From contig OZ245769.1 in the NCBI GenBank assembly GCA_965227745.1, forward strand, positions 3,968,001 through 4,032,000: DNA of 64,000 nt, written 5' to 3'. Positions 51,521 to 59,107 of this stretch are shown one piece after another. The notes beneath the pieces were generated by a model. The model ran no database searches. It was not told where the DNA came from and saw nothing but the letters and a program-made list of their open reading frames with translations. Source of the DNA: GAS368 sp965227745 (GTDB taxonomy: Bacteria; Verrucomicrobiota; Verrucomicrobiia; Opitutales; Opitutaceae). How positions within the stretch are numbered: position 1 is the first letter of the stretch; each line of letters opens with the position of its first letter. The translations under genes were made by a program, and so were the position numbers.

Positions 51521-52381
51521 TCACGGCGTCACCACTTTCCGCTGCTTTGCGACCTCGCGCTGCATCGCTGTCGCGAGCGTTTCCAACTGCACCGGTCCGA
51601 GTTCCTTGAGCGAAGCGACCGGGCGACTCAGACCGAGAACGGAAGTCGCAAACCGGTAAACCTGATCTCCGTTCCACTTGAGTTCCCGCGCGCCGGCAAA
51701 CACGGCACGGAAAAAATCGTTCCGATAGGCGACCGGATCCCGCCGCTTCAAACGGGACCGATGGATCGCCCGCTGCTGCTTCAAGAAACTTAATGCGGCC
51801 AGGAATTCCTCCCTGGTAAGGAGTAGATACGACGCGACATCGAATCGCTGTTGGAGCATCCGATGCACACCAGCGAAGTTGGGCTTACCGCCGTCGCCAG
51901 CAAGTCGCACCGCGACCTCCGCGATCACCGCTTGGAGCTGCACTCGTTGCTCCGCGGTGACATGCCTAGCATCCGGTGTGATCGTATTTCGGGAGATGCG
52001 TTTCACCGTCGTCACCAGGTCGCGCCCGGCCACTTGCACGCGGTTGCCTTGACCGGCCACGCTCACGCTCTGGGTCACCTCAGCACTCACCGGTAACACG
52101 GTCGCGAGGCGTGTGGCGAGCGCCTGCAACTCGGCGTCACGATCCAGCGCATACGGCGCGCTCTCTTCAACCAGTAGCGCTTTTCGCAGCAGCGACTCCG
52201 GTTTGGCGGTCGCAAGTTCGAGCGCCTGCGCGGCCCCCGGCTTGTCGGCAAAACGTTTTTGTAAATGTGCCTTCACGGCGGCGTAGGCATCCTTCACGGC
52301 CTGTGTGGCGACGTCGCGCAACGGATGTTTTAGAAACGCGGCGGCCGCGAGCAGCGTCGCGAAGATAGATGCAGTTTTCAT
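51521..52381 (-). CDS. Membrane-anchored protein with a G-N-G-D motif and ORF6C-like C-terminus
   Basis: 286 residues from ATG 52381; the 38 codons upstream read unlike protein. A hydrophobic N-terminus (SIFATLLAAAAFLKHPLRDV) is followed by a helical region (AVKDAYAAVKAHLQKRFADK, ALELATAKPESLLRKALL). Then comes a short beta repeat, SVSVAGQGNRVQVAGRDL (residues about 127-144), like the 'G-x-x-N-x-x-x-x-G-x-D' hinge seen in several prokaryotic effector proteins. The last 130 residues resemble the ORF6C antirepressor end (VTAEQRVQLQAVIAEVAVRL, LQQRFDVASYLLLTREEFLA). The combination suggests a DNA-linked or oligomerising regulator, perhaps of island maintenance. Family naming is tentative. Confidence 0.6.
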   Translation of the reverse strand: MKTASIFATLLAAAAFLKHPLRDVATQAVKDAYAAVKAHLQKRFADKPGAAQALELATAKPESLLRKALLVEESAPYALDRDAELQALATRLATVLPVSAEVTQSVSVAGQGNRVQVAGRDLVTTVKRISRNTITPDARHVTAEQRVQLQAVIAEVAVRLAGDGGKPNFAGVHRMLQQRFDVASYLLLTREEFLAALSFLKQQRAIHRSRLKRRDPVAYRNDFFRAVFAGARELKWNGDQVYRFATSVLGLSRPVASLKELGPVQLETLATAMQREVAKQRKVVTP

Positions 52382-52772
52382 GATAACCTGACATGCGGCG
52401 TCAACGCATCCTGCGTCGTGGAAGGAAATGGGATCAGCAGCGGCACATCCGTCTGTTCGAATTTCGTGAGAGCCTCGGGATGGCACCTCGATCATCCGCT
52501 ACCCGCGGGCTGGGACATGGGCGCAGTCGCTGAAACCTGAACGACTGCCAGCCGCTGTTTCGCCAGTTTACGCCCTCGTCAAGGTAGTCCCGCTACGCGG
52601 GCTCCACCACGCGGAAACACCTCGCTTCCCCCTCGTTGCGGGCGACCCCGCTGCCTCGGCGCTCGGTCCACCGCTTTGACTTTCGGGCGTGGGGCGAAAG
52701 CGCCAGTTGGCCGTCGGCGATAAGGTCACGTCCCGTGACGTACGCCCGAGACGGGCCGAGTGGCACACAGCC
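52382..52772. other. Gap with the second copy of the dispersed repeat
   Basis: About 390 bases between the divergent ORF6C-like and DUF6573-like genes. It carries copy B of the 150-base repeat and otherwise no gene. Promoters for the two flanking genes should lie here. Confidence 0.5.
52541..52690 (+). repeat. Diverged dispersed repeat, copy B
   Basis: Aligns by eye with 16799-16950 in the same orientation: the starts ACGACTGCCAGCCGCTG and the ends CCACCGCTTTGACTTTCG match well, and the middle less so. It lies directly before the DUF6573-like gene. Confidence 0.65.
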
Positions 52773-53141
52773 ATGAAAGACGAAAACCCGTTCGGTGAAC
52801 CCGTGTTCTCCTACACCCGCGCCCAAGCCATCCAAGATGGCGTCCTCGCCGACCTCACGCCGGTCGAATCAATGAAGCAGCACTGGAAATTTCCGATCGC
52901 CTGCACCTCGGCCGTTTGGTCGATCATCGAGCAAGCGCTCAAACGTGAGGGCCAGGACCTGTGCGGGATCTGCCACGACATCTCCACGATGGCCAAGTGT
53001 GGCTTCAAACGGGAGCCAGGCTCGAATATCACTTACTTCAAGGTGTTCATCGCGGGCGGTGAACACACGCTGAAGCTGAACATCGGTCCCGGCGACACCC
53101 CTGAACCAGTCCTTACGTTGATGTTACCCAATGAGGATTAA
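52773..53141 (+). CDS. DUF6573-like island protein
   Basis: 122 residues from ATG 52773; the longer frame to 52689 runs back into the repeat and is not likely. It begins MKDENPFGEPVFSYTRAQAI and continues QDGVLADLTPVE, the opening of the small DUF6573 family, which is common on plasmids and conjugative elements. A conserved-looking segment with cysteines and histidine follows (LCGICHDISTMAKCG) and a beta-rich end (NITYFKVFIAGGEHTLKLNI). No activity is known. A strong terminator follows four bases after the stop. Confidence 0.8.
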   Translation: MKDENPFGEPVFSYTRAQAIQDGVLADLTPVESMKQHWKFPIACTSAVWSIIEQALKREGQDLCGICHDISTMAKCGFKREPGSNITYFKVFIAGGEHTLKLNIGPGDTPEPVLTLMLPNED

Positions 53142-53144
53142 ACG

Positions 53145-53167
53145 AAGGGGCCTCAGGCCCCTTTTTT
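53145..53167 (+). terminator. Terminator after the DUF6573-like gene
   Basis: AAGGGGCC, TCA loop, GGCCCCTT, then four more T. Perfect 8-bp stem with a long T-run on the plus strand. Confidence 0.9.
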
Positions 53168-53434
53168 CGTCCGACAACTCGGAGCCGAGAACCGGTCGCG
53201 ATTGAAAGGGAATCTCCACCTCCGCTCGCTACCCCATTTTTTCACGCCCGCCATGGAGTGCTCGCTGCGCTGCGCTCCTCCATCCCCTGCGAGCCTTCCC
53301 CCTCGCGAGGAGCAACGAGGCTCATCGCTCGGCGGCTCTCCGGTGGCAGGCGTGCCTTCACGGGCCAGCGCGCGGAGTGCGCCTTGATAACCGGGTAGGA
53401 CACCCGAACAGGGTGCGCACGGGCGCATGGTAAC
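53168..53434. other. Gap before radC without a gene
   Basis: About 270 bases of GC-rich sequence with several short inverted repeats (for example CCTCGCGAGGAGCAACGAGG around 53300) but no gene or operator that I can name. It resembles the dispersed-repeat style of 52541-52690 without aligning well. Confidence 0.4.
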
Positions 53435-54163
53435 ATGAAACAAACCACGTTTGACCTCTTCGGCCAGGAGGAAACACCATCCATTGCCTGCGGCGAACAA
53501 CCCCAACAGCGATTCGAAGCCTCCGGGGCAGCGGCCCTCAGCGACACTGAACTTGTCGCCCTTCTGCTCCACACCGGAGTAGAGGGACAGTCCGTCCTGC
53601 AACTTGCATCCAGGCTGATTGCCGAAGCTGGCTCCTTGGCCGGACTCGCCAACTGGCAACCGGTGGACTACCAAAAACTCAAGGGCATCGGTCGGGCCAA
53701 AGCGCGGCAACTCGCCGCCGTCATCGAGGTTGGGCGCCGTATCATGAAGCAACCCACAGCCAAAATGCCGATACTCAATCGACCAGAACTCATCGTTGAG
53801 TATCTCACGCCCATCGCCCGGGGATTACCGGTCGAAAAGTTCTGGGTCTTCTGTCTCAATCGGAAGAGCCGGCTGATAAAGTTGGTGGAGGTCTCCTCTG
53901 GGACGGCGACTGCCGCACTTGCTCATCCCAGAGAGGTATTTCGCACAGCCGTCCAGCACGGTGCAACCGCCATCGCCTGCGCGCACAACCACCCCAGCGG
54001 CGATCCTGCGCCAAGTTCGGCCGATATCCAGGTGACCCGCCAACTACGCGAAGCCGCCCGAACCGTGGACATCCAGCTGATGGATCATGTGGTTATCGGG
54101 GAAACAGCGGCTGATCCAACGGGTATCGGATACTACTCCTTCAGGCAGGCGGGCTTCTTGTGA
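53435..54163 (+). CDS. radC: RadC-type JAB-domain protein
   Basis: 242 residues from ATG 53435. An N-terminal helix-hairpin-helix region (KLKGIGRAKARQLAAVIEVG) is followed by a JAB/MPN metalloprotease-like domain with the RadC signature CAHNHPSGDPAPSSADIQVT (H-x-H-P and D as zinc ligands) and the closing LMDHVVIGE. Despite its name the family is not clearly in recombination; it is strongly linked to mobile elements and defence islands. This copy sits between the transfer module and the protease and defence genes, so it is probably island-borne rather than the housekeeping copy. Confidence 0.93.
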   Translation: MKQTTFDLFGQEETPSIACGEQPQQRFEASGAAALSDTELVALLLHTGVEGQSVLQLASRLIAEAGSLAGLANWQPVDYQKLKGIGRAKARQLAAVIEVGRRIMKQPTAKMPILNRPELIVEYLTPIARGLPVEKFWVFCLNRKSRLIKLVEVSSGTATAALAHPREVFRTAVQHGATAIACAHNHPSGDPAPSSADIQVTRQLREAARTVDIQLMDHVVIGETAADPTGIGYYSFRQAGFL

Positions 54164-54299
54164 GCCGTTCGTTTGAACGATGACTAGCGCTGAACTCTGA
54201 GAGCCCGCGGTCCCACTCGTTCTGAGCGGAAAGCATCGATTTTCAGCCGATATATTTTAAGCGACAACGCTTCCGGTAAGGTTTCAATGCAATCCTGCG

Positions 54300-55106
54300 A
54301 TGCCCCAACTCACCGATGTTTTCAGGTCCGTCTTTCCATTGTTAACTGGCTCCGACGAGCGTCCGGAGATACTCGGCACCGCAGTTTACTGTGCGGTTGA
54401 ACGGCACCGTTTTCTCGTCACCGCGGCGCACGTCCTTGATCGGTGTCAGAACCGCGTGATCGAGTTTCCCGGGGGTGTGTGTCCGTTGCCATCTTCTGGA
54501 CTGGTGGTGTCATCCGACCTCCCCGCTTCGGGCAATCGAGCCGACGATGAGGTTGATGTCGCAGTGCTTCGCTTGTCAGTTGATCAAACCTCTGCTTTCG
54601 CTGCACTCGGCGTACGCCCAGTCCAAATTGATCGCTCCGGCGTCGATGACCAAGCCCACGACGGCCAACGGTACGCGTTCACCGGCTATCCGAGCAGCCG
54701 GAACCGAATCATTCGCGCGCGACGCACCATGGACCCCGAAATCCTGTCGGCCATTGGCCGATCCGCGACGTCGCAAGAGATGACCGAGCTTCAACGCCGC
54801 TCAGAGATTCATGTCGCGGCGCTCTACGACCGCGAAAACATGATGCGCAATGGCGTTCGAGTAACAGGCCCGGAGGCTTGGGGCATGAGCGGCGGTGCAG
54901 TTTGGAAACTGGAAGAAGCGACCCAGGAATGCACCTTGGTGGGCGTCGGAACGGACTGGAACGTCGAGCGCGGTTTTCTTGTTGGCACCCGCATCGGCGC
55001 TGCCGTCGTATTAATGCGCGCCGGATTTCCAGAGACGCTGCCCTTTCTCCCAGTACCCGCTCGATTTTCGGTCTCCGAAGAACTCGAACAGACTGCGCAA
55101 GAGTAG
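54300..55106 (+). CDS. Trypsin-like serine protease, island-borne
   Basis: 268 residues from ATG 54300. The chymotrypsin-fold triad is visible: H in FLVTAAHVLDR (about residue 44), D in EVDVAVLRLS (about 85) and S in WGMSGGAVW (about 199). No signal peptide, so it acts inside the cell. A weak AT-rich -10-like element (TATATT at 54248) lies upstream. It is convergent with the DUF2726 gene (44 bases between stops). Cytoplasmic trypsin-like proteases are recurrent parts of anti-phage systems, where they cleave a partner on infection, but no partner with a clear cleavage role is adjacent on the same strand. Confidence 0.85.
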   Translation: MPQLTDVFRSVFPLLTGSDERPEILGTAVYCAVERHRFLVTAAHVLDRCQNRVIEFPGGVCPLPSSGLVVSSDLPASGNRADDEVDVAVLRLSVDQTSAFAALGVRPVQIDRSGVDDQAHDGQRYAFTGYPSSRNRIIRARRTMDPEILSAIGRSATSQEMTELQRRSEIHVAALYDRENMMRNGVRVTGPEAWGMSGGAVWKLEEATQECTLVGVGTDWNVERGFLVGTRIGAAVVLMRAGFPETLPFLPVPARFSVSEELEQTAQE

Positions 55107-55149
55107 GCGTCCGGTGTCGTCACCGTGGCGAGTCGATTGAGTGCTTTTA

Positions 55150-56028
55150 TTATCTCGATGCATACTGTGCCAAACCGGCTCGCGAACGCATTTCAAAATC
55201 CCGTTCAAACTGCTGCAGTTGCGCGGTTAATTCGGATTCTGATATCGCGTGGGCCTTCCCGTTAAGAATCCGTTTCACCCGTTCGGCAAGATCGCAGGTC
55301 CCGATTTGGGATAGCAGATCCGATAGCACCACCGGGAAGTGTTGTGCGCGCATGCCTGTTTTGACGACGGCGTACCGATCCGTGGCGATCTTGATCCAAA
55401 CCAAGCATCGATAGGTTTTGTCCGAATCGACGCCAACGTAGTGCGACGGTATTCCTTCCGCGATCACACGTTTTTCACCGAGGCGTTGAAGCGAGATCTG
55501 TGCTTCGGCAGAAATCCAATAGGGGAACCTCTTTTTCGAGTTGGGATCGGATAAAACCAGCCACGGGTCGAAATCTTCATCCCAAGGAACTTCCCCGGCG
55601 TGCTGCGCCTTGCTGAAGGCATCGTTCATAAACCAGACATCGACGAAGTAAGTCAGAAGATCCAGTTCCCGATACCGACGATCCATGTACCGTGAATTAA
55701 TTCTCAGCAGTCCCAGCTCGAATCGCTCGCACAACGCGTTTTTGCGGTGATCCCTTGCCCGTTGCTCGGGCTGGGCGTGCTGACGCCCGTCGTACTCAAC
55801 CGCGAAAAGGGGTTTTGCGTCGCGGTCTACTACGAGGAAATCGAAATGAGATTGAAGACTGAACTTGAAGTCTTCGTTAGTGATTCCGCTGTTTTCAACA
55901 GGCAGAGCGTCTTTGAGTCGCACTTTGGCAAACACCGTTGCGGCGTTTCTCTCGCACACGGGTTTGAGGCGCTCGTAAGTTACTTTTTCGTAATGGTTCA
56001 GCAGATGAATCATGACGTTAGGTCGCAT
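55150..56028 (-). CDS. DUF2726-type nuclease-like protein (last gene of the defence operon)
   Basis: 292 residues from ATG 56028, chosen for GGAG five bases upstream; an ATG at 56043 is also possible. Residues about 55-125 match the DUF2726 core: HFDFLVVDRDAKPLFAVEYD then GRQHAQPEQRARDHRKNALC, a PD-(D/E)xK-like nuclease arrangement with D, E-x-D and downstream K. The C-terminal 160 residues are an uncharacterised alpha-beta region (WKI-like WISAEAQISLQRLGEK, then KTYRCLVWIKIATDRYAVVK). It starts 25 bases after the HAD-PRTase stop, so it is likely the operon's nuclease effector. Confidence 0.7.
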   Translation of the reverse strand: MRPNVMIHLLNHYEKVTYERLKPVCERNAATVFAKVRLKDALPVENSGITNEDFKFSLQSHFDFLVVDRDAKPLFAVEYDGRQHAQPEQRARDHRKNALCERFELGLLRINSRYMDRRYRELDLLTYFVDVWFMNDAFSKAQHAGEVPWDEDFDPWLVLSDPNSKKRFPYWISAEAQISLQRLGEKRVIAEGIPSHYVGVDSDKTYRCLVWIKIATDRYAVVKTGMRAQHFPVVLSDLLSQIGTCDLAERVKRILNGKAHAISESELTAQLQQFERDFEMRSRAGLAQYASR

Positions 56029-56053
56029 GCACTCTCCACGCATTGCGCGGGCG

Positions 56054-57316
56054 CTAGTCCGAAAAATGCAACGCCCAGGCCAATGACACGACCCGCACTC
56101 CCGCGGGCACATTGGTCCGCACAAATTGTTCAGTCGCCTTGATGTGCCCACCCTTTGTTAGCACATCATCGATCACGTACACGAGAGAGTGATTTGAAAG
56201 GTCGTGTGGCTTCCATTGGTAGTTGGCCATAATCACAGCGGGGTCTCTCAGCTCTTGGTCATCCGACTCGCTCGCCTTTTCCTTGGACGCAATGAGCGTG
56301 ACTGGCTCGAAATATCCCAGATCCGGGCGCAGCGAACTGAGCTTCCAGACCACAAAGTCATTGCGATTGTCGAAATCGGGATGGTCCCGTTTCTTTGACG
56401 TCGGCACAAAAAGGAACGCCGCATCCCGCTCCATGAAAGCAGCCAATTCGGTCGCAAAGAGTTCAGCGGCCTGTTTTTTGAACCCCAGCTGCTGTTCAGT
56501 CGGCTTTTCGGTTTTGAAAGCACTGATGTGACTGTTCGTCACTGAAACGCCCCAGTTGCCCTTGTGCCTGCGTCTGAGGTGGTACACCTCTTCGTCATTG
56601 CGCAGGAAAGGTCGGTCGCCTGTCTCCGTCGTATCGAGACGGGTCCACGACTTGATTCGGTCGGCATAACCTTTCGTCGCCCGGTTGGCCCACGCATCGC
56701 CGCGCGGGACCTTCCATTTTCGAAATTTCAAATCCTCGATGAGCGGAATCAACTCCTCTGCCTTTTCACAGACGTAATTGGGATGCGCTAGAAAAAGTTC
56801 GTCGGGTTCGCTCGCCCCCCACAACGCGGCTACCGAGGAAACGTAAAGCGGGTAAGCTGCTGCGATGTCGTTGGACCAGTCCCCGACCGCCAGGATCGTG
56901 TCAGAATAAACGCCCAGCGCTTTCAGCGCATAGTAAGGACTGGTCGTCGCGAAATGCGCTGTCTGAGCTTCAGGCGAGGGAAAAGTAACCCCACGCAAGG
57001 CCGCCATGGCTGCGATGTACGGTTCGGGATACGGCTTCCGTCGAGTGACTTCGTGATACCCGATAATTACATCAGGCTGGATGCTTAAGTGCGCGCAGGC
57101 CGGTACGAGATAGTTTTCCTTGGGCGAATTGGAAACTACGCCGATTCGAATTCCTTGGCTTCGCAGGTAACTAAGAACCTCGGGAATGCCAGGATATAAC
57201 TGGAGCTGTGGAATGCCTGCGGCAACCGCCGGCCAAAATCCGATGGCACGCATCGGTGCCAGTGCACGCGAATCGACCAACGTCTGATCGAAATCAAAGA
57301 GCACGGTTTGGATCAT
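56054..57316 (-). CDS. HAD phosphatase - phosphoribosyltransferase fusion
   Basis: 420 residues from ATG 57316, which begins directly after the stop of the DprA-like gene with no gap. N-terminal HAD fold: DFDQT (8-12), VSNS (61-64), K94 in RRKPYPEP, and GDWSNDI (145-151), all four motifs intact. A linker follows, then a C-terminal PRTase with a ComF-like layout: FLFVPTSKKR, DFVVWKLSSLRPDLGYFEPV, and the PRPP loop VIDDVLTKGGH (381-391). The two catalytic halves together suggest a nucleotide or nucleotide-derivative enzyme: the PRTase makes or breaks an N-glycosidic phosphoribosyl bond and the HAD removes a phosphate. Being locked to DprA in one operon, it probably makes or destroys the signal for a DprA-type sensor. 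Confidence 0.9.
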   Translation of the reverse strand: MIQTVLFDFDQTLVDSRALAPMRAIGFWPAVAAGIPQLQLYPGIPEVLSYLRSQGIRIGVVSNSPKENYLVPACAHLSIQPDVIIGYHEVTRRKPYPEPYIAAMAALRGVTFPSPEAQTAHFATTSPYYALKALGVYSDTILAVGDWSNDIAAAYPLYVSSVAALWGASEPDELFLAHPNYVCEKAEELIPLIEDLKFRKWKVPRGDAWANRATKGYADRIKSWTRLDTTETGDRPFLRNDEEVYHLRRRHKGNWGVSVTNSHISAFKTEKPTEQQLGFKKQAAELFATELAAFMERDAAFLFVPTSKKRDHPDFDNRNDFVVWKLSSLRPDLGYFEPVTLIASKEKASESDDQELRDPAVIMANYQWKPHDLSNHSLVYVIDDVLTKGGHIKATEQFVRTNVPAGVRVVSLAWALHFSD

Positions 57317-58297
57317 TCAATACATCTCGAACTGCCCTTTTTTGTTGGGCGCTGGCTGACCGAGTGGCCGCGCGAGCGTTTCAGTCGAGAAATTCAACAG
57401 CGACGCGATCCACGCATCCACGTGCTCCTTGGAACCTATTCCGTATGCCTCCTTACGCTGAATCAGCATTTGATTGCCCCGGCTCTTCTCCAGACTGAGC
57501 AGGGAAGGAGGATGATCCAACGTCGCAATTAGCCGCTTCTGCGCTTTCGCAAAACCTACCGTATGCATGGTGCCTCCCTCGATGTCGGTTTCGACCACAA
57601 CAATCCCACGGGAGGCGCCACTCTGCAGACGGTCCCGTTCAACGAATGAACTCCGCCTGGGCGGTTCCCCTGGCAAGTATTCGGTGGCAAGGCATCCGCC
57701 CTCAGCTACGATTTGTCGCGCCAGTTTTTCGTTCGATTTCGGGTAAATACGACCAAAGCCGTGAGCGAGAAACGCCACGGTAGGCGATTTGCTGTCCAGT
57801 GCGCCTTGATGCGCGACTGTGTCGCATCCCTCGGCCAGGCCGCTCACAATTGAAAATCCTGCCTCGCCCAACACTTGGGCAATACGCCGTCCCCACTTCA
57901 GTCCATAGTTCGAAGGCTCACGTGTTCCGATCACGGCGACTGTGGGCCGCCCTGTAAGGGCTTCAAGATTCCCTTCAATAAAGAGCATCAGCGGGGGGTT
58001 CGGAATTGCGGTCAACAGCCGCGGAAACTGCGGGCTATTGCACGGAATCACGACGCTGCCGCTGGTGTTGAGTGCATCTAGCGATCGCCGAGCTTCATCC
58101 AACGCGAGGACGCCCTCTTGCGCTCCAAATTCGGGAACCTTCACACCGGCGGCACGGGCGCTGCGCGATAACGTTTCGATGCTCGCGAACGATTCCCCCG
58201 ACCGTTCGGCGAACTGCACGATAGCCCACGCCGTCCGCGAGCCAACGCCCGGAAGATTCAACAATGCGATAATTTGTTCGTCGTTAATGGCTGCCAT
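57317..58297 (-). CDS. DprA/SMF-like Rossmann protein of the defence operon
   Basis: 326 residues from ATG 58297. An N-terminal helix-hairpin-helix (LLNLPGVGSRTAWAI, 12-26) is followed by the SMF Rossmann fold: AVIGTREPSNYGLKWGRRIA (121-140), SGLAEGCDTVAHQGALD, then VAFLAHGFGRIYPKSN (174-189), TEYLPGEPPRRSSFVERDRL (205-224) and VVVETDIEGGTMHTV. DprA normally loads RecA during transformation, and its fold binds single-stranded DNA or nucleotide-like ligands. Compared with housekeeping DprA it lacks the C-terminal DML1-like winged helix and carries R-D-R in place of the usual R-N-R at the RNRI motif. It sits directly upstream of the HAD-PRTase fusion and downstream of the JAB gene. Confidence 0.88.
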   Translation of the reverse strand: MAAINDEQIIALLNLPGVGSRTAWAIVQFAERSGESFASIETLSRSARAAGVKVPEFGAQEGVLALDEARRSLDALNTSGSVVIPCNSPQFPRLLTAIPNPPLMLFIEGNLEALTGRPTVAVIGTREPSNYGLKWGRRIAQVLGEAGFSIVSGLAEGCDTVAHQGALDSKSPTVAFLAHGFGRIYPKSNEKLARQIVAEGGCLATEYLPGEPPRRSSFVERDRLQSGASRGIVVVETDIEGGTMHTVGFAKAQKRLIATLDHPPSLLSLEKSRGNQMLIQRKEAYGIGSKEHVDAWIASLLNFSTETLARPLGQPAPNKKGQFEMY

Positions 58298-58398
58298 GAG
58301 ATTCGAAAGCGCTTCCGAAGTCGGCAGACCACACGCTACTCCGAATCGCTCGCGTGGAAAGGAGTAAACGTGCGCAGGAGACCGGTACGGCCGTCCAA

Positions 58399-59088
58399 CT
58401 AGTTGAGCGCTCCGCGAGAACGCAGTAAGTCCAGCCAATGAGGTTGAGTGAATTCCGCAACGAACCCGTTTTCTCCAATAAAAAATCTCACCCGGCCTCC
58501 ACCATTCAGTGCTTTGCCTAGGTGCAATTTGTTAAACACGTAAGTGAGCATCAACCGCCGGTCCGCTGCGGACGCAATCGGGAGGTTGTCCAAAATAACG
58601 TTCATCATGTGCGGAGGATGGTTATGGAAAATCAAGACCTCCGCAGCGTGGTCACCGGAATAGTGTGCCGCAACGGCCGTGGCTACCAACGGCGTGAAAT
58701 TGACGCTTCCCGCCTCGCCCACCACTCGCATGATCGCGGATACGTTTGTGGTCATGCCCCGCTTCGAGCCGAGACCCACAATCAGGTTCTCCAGCGGTAG
58801 TTTTTCCGTAAAATCGAGACAGGCCGCCAAAAACTCCCGCCGATTCACCGTTCGGCGCAGGTGCGTCGGAGACTCCTCTGCGCGGCGAATGGCCCGCTTC
58901 GCGGCGTCCACTCCGACCTCGTCGACTTTGCCCCAAGTCACCGGATTCGGATCAAACTCAGCCGTAATTAAAGCAGCAAAAAAGTCGGCCAACTCATCCG
59001 GGCTTGGTGTCATTGCCGAACTCACGGGACCTACGGGCACTGCCGGCGGGTCCATCACGGGAGGGAACAGGTCAATGTGGGTGCTCAT
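58399..59088 (-). CDS. RadC-like JAB/JAMM protein of the defence operon
   Basis: 229 residues from ATG 59088. The N-terminal half is proline-rich then helical (DELADFFAALITAEFDPNPV). The second half is a JAB domain with the zinc motif LIFHNHPPHMMNVI, then LPIASAADRRLMLTYV, where the H-x-H-P pair is kept and the aspartate follows a seven-residue insertion compared with RadC. The fold is thus metal-binding and possibly a peptidase or isopeptidase. It starts 19 bases after the helicase stop, in the same minus-strand unit. A second JAB protein (the RadC copy at 53435) lies in the same island, but this one is much more divergent. Confidence 0.75.
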   Translation of the reverse strand: MSTHIDLFPPVMDPPAVPVGPVSSAMTPSPDELADFFAALITAEFDPNPVTWGKVDEVGVDAAKRAIRRAEESPTHLRRTVNRREFLAACLDFTEKLPLENLIVGLGSKRGMTTNVSAIMRVVGEAGSVNFTPLVATAVAAHYSGDHAAEVLIFHNHPPHMMNVILDNLPIASAADRRLMLTYVFNKLHLGKALNGGGRVRFFIGENGFVAEFTQPHWLDLLRSRGALN

Positions 59089-59107
59089 GGTAAAAGGAAC
59101 GGGCCAC

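Noticed and set aside
51186..51677. Overlapping long frames between oriT and the ORF6C-like gene
   Set aside because: Arginine-rich in every frame, no start with a ribosome site and no motif.
53435..54163. RadC as a DNA repair gene
   Set aside because: The name is historical; the copy sits in a mobile region and is described as a JAB-domain accessory protein.
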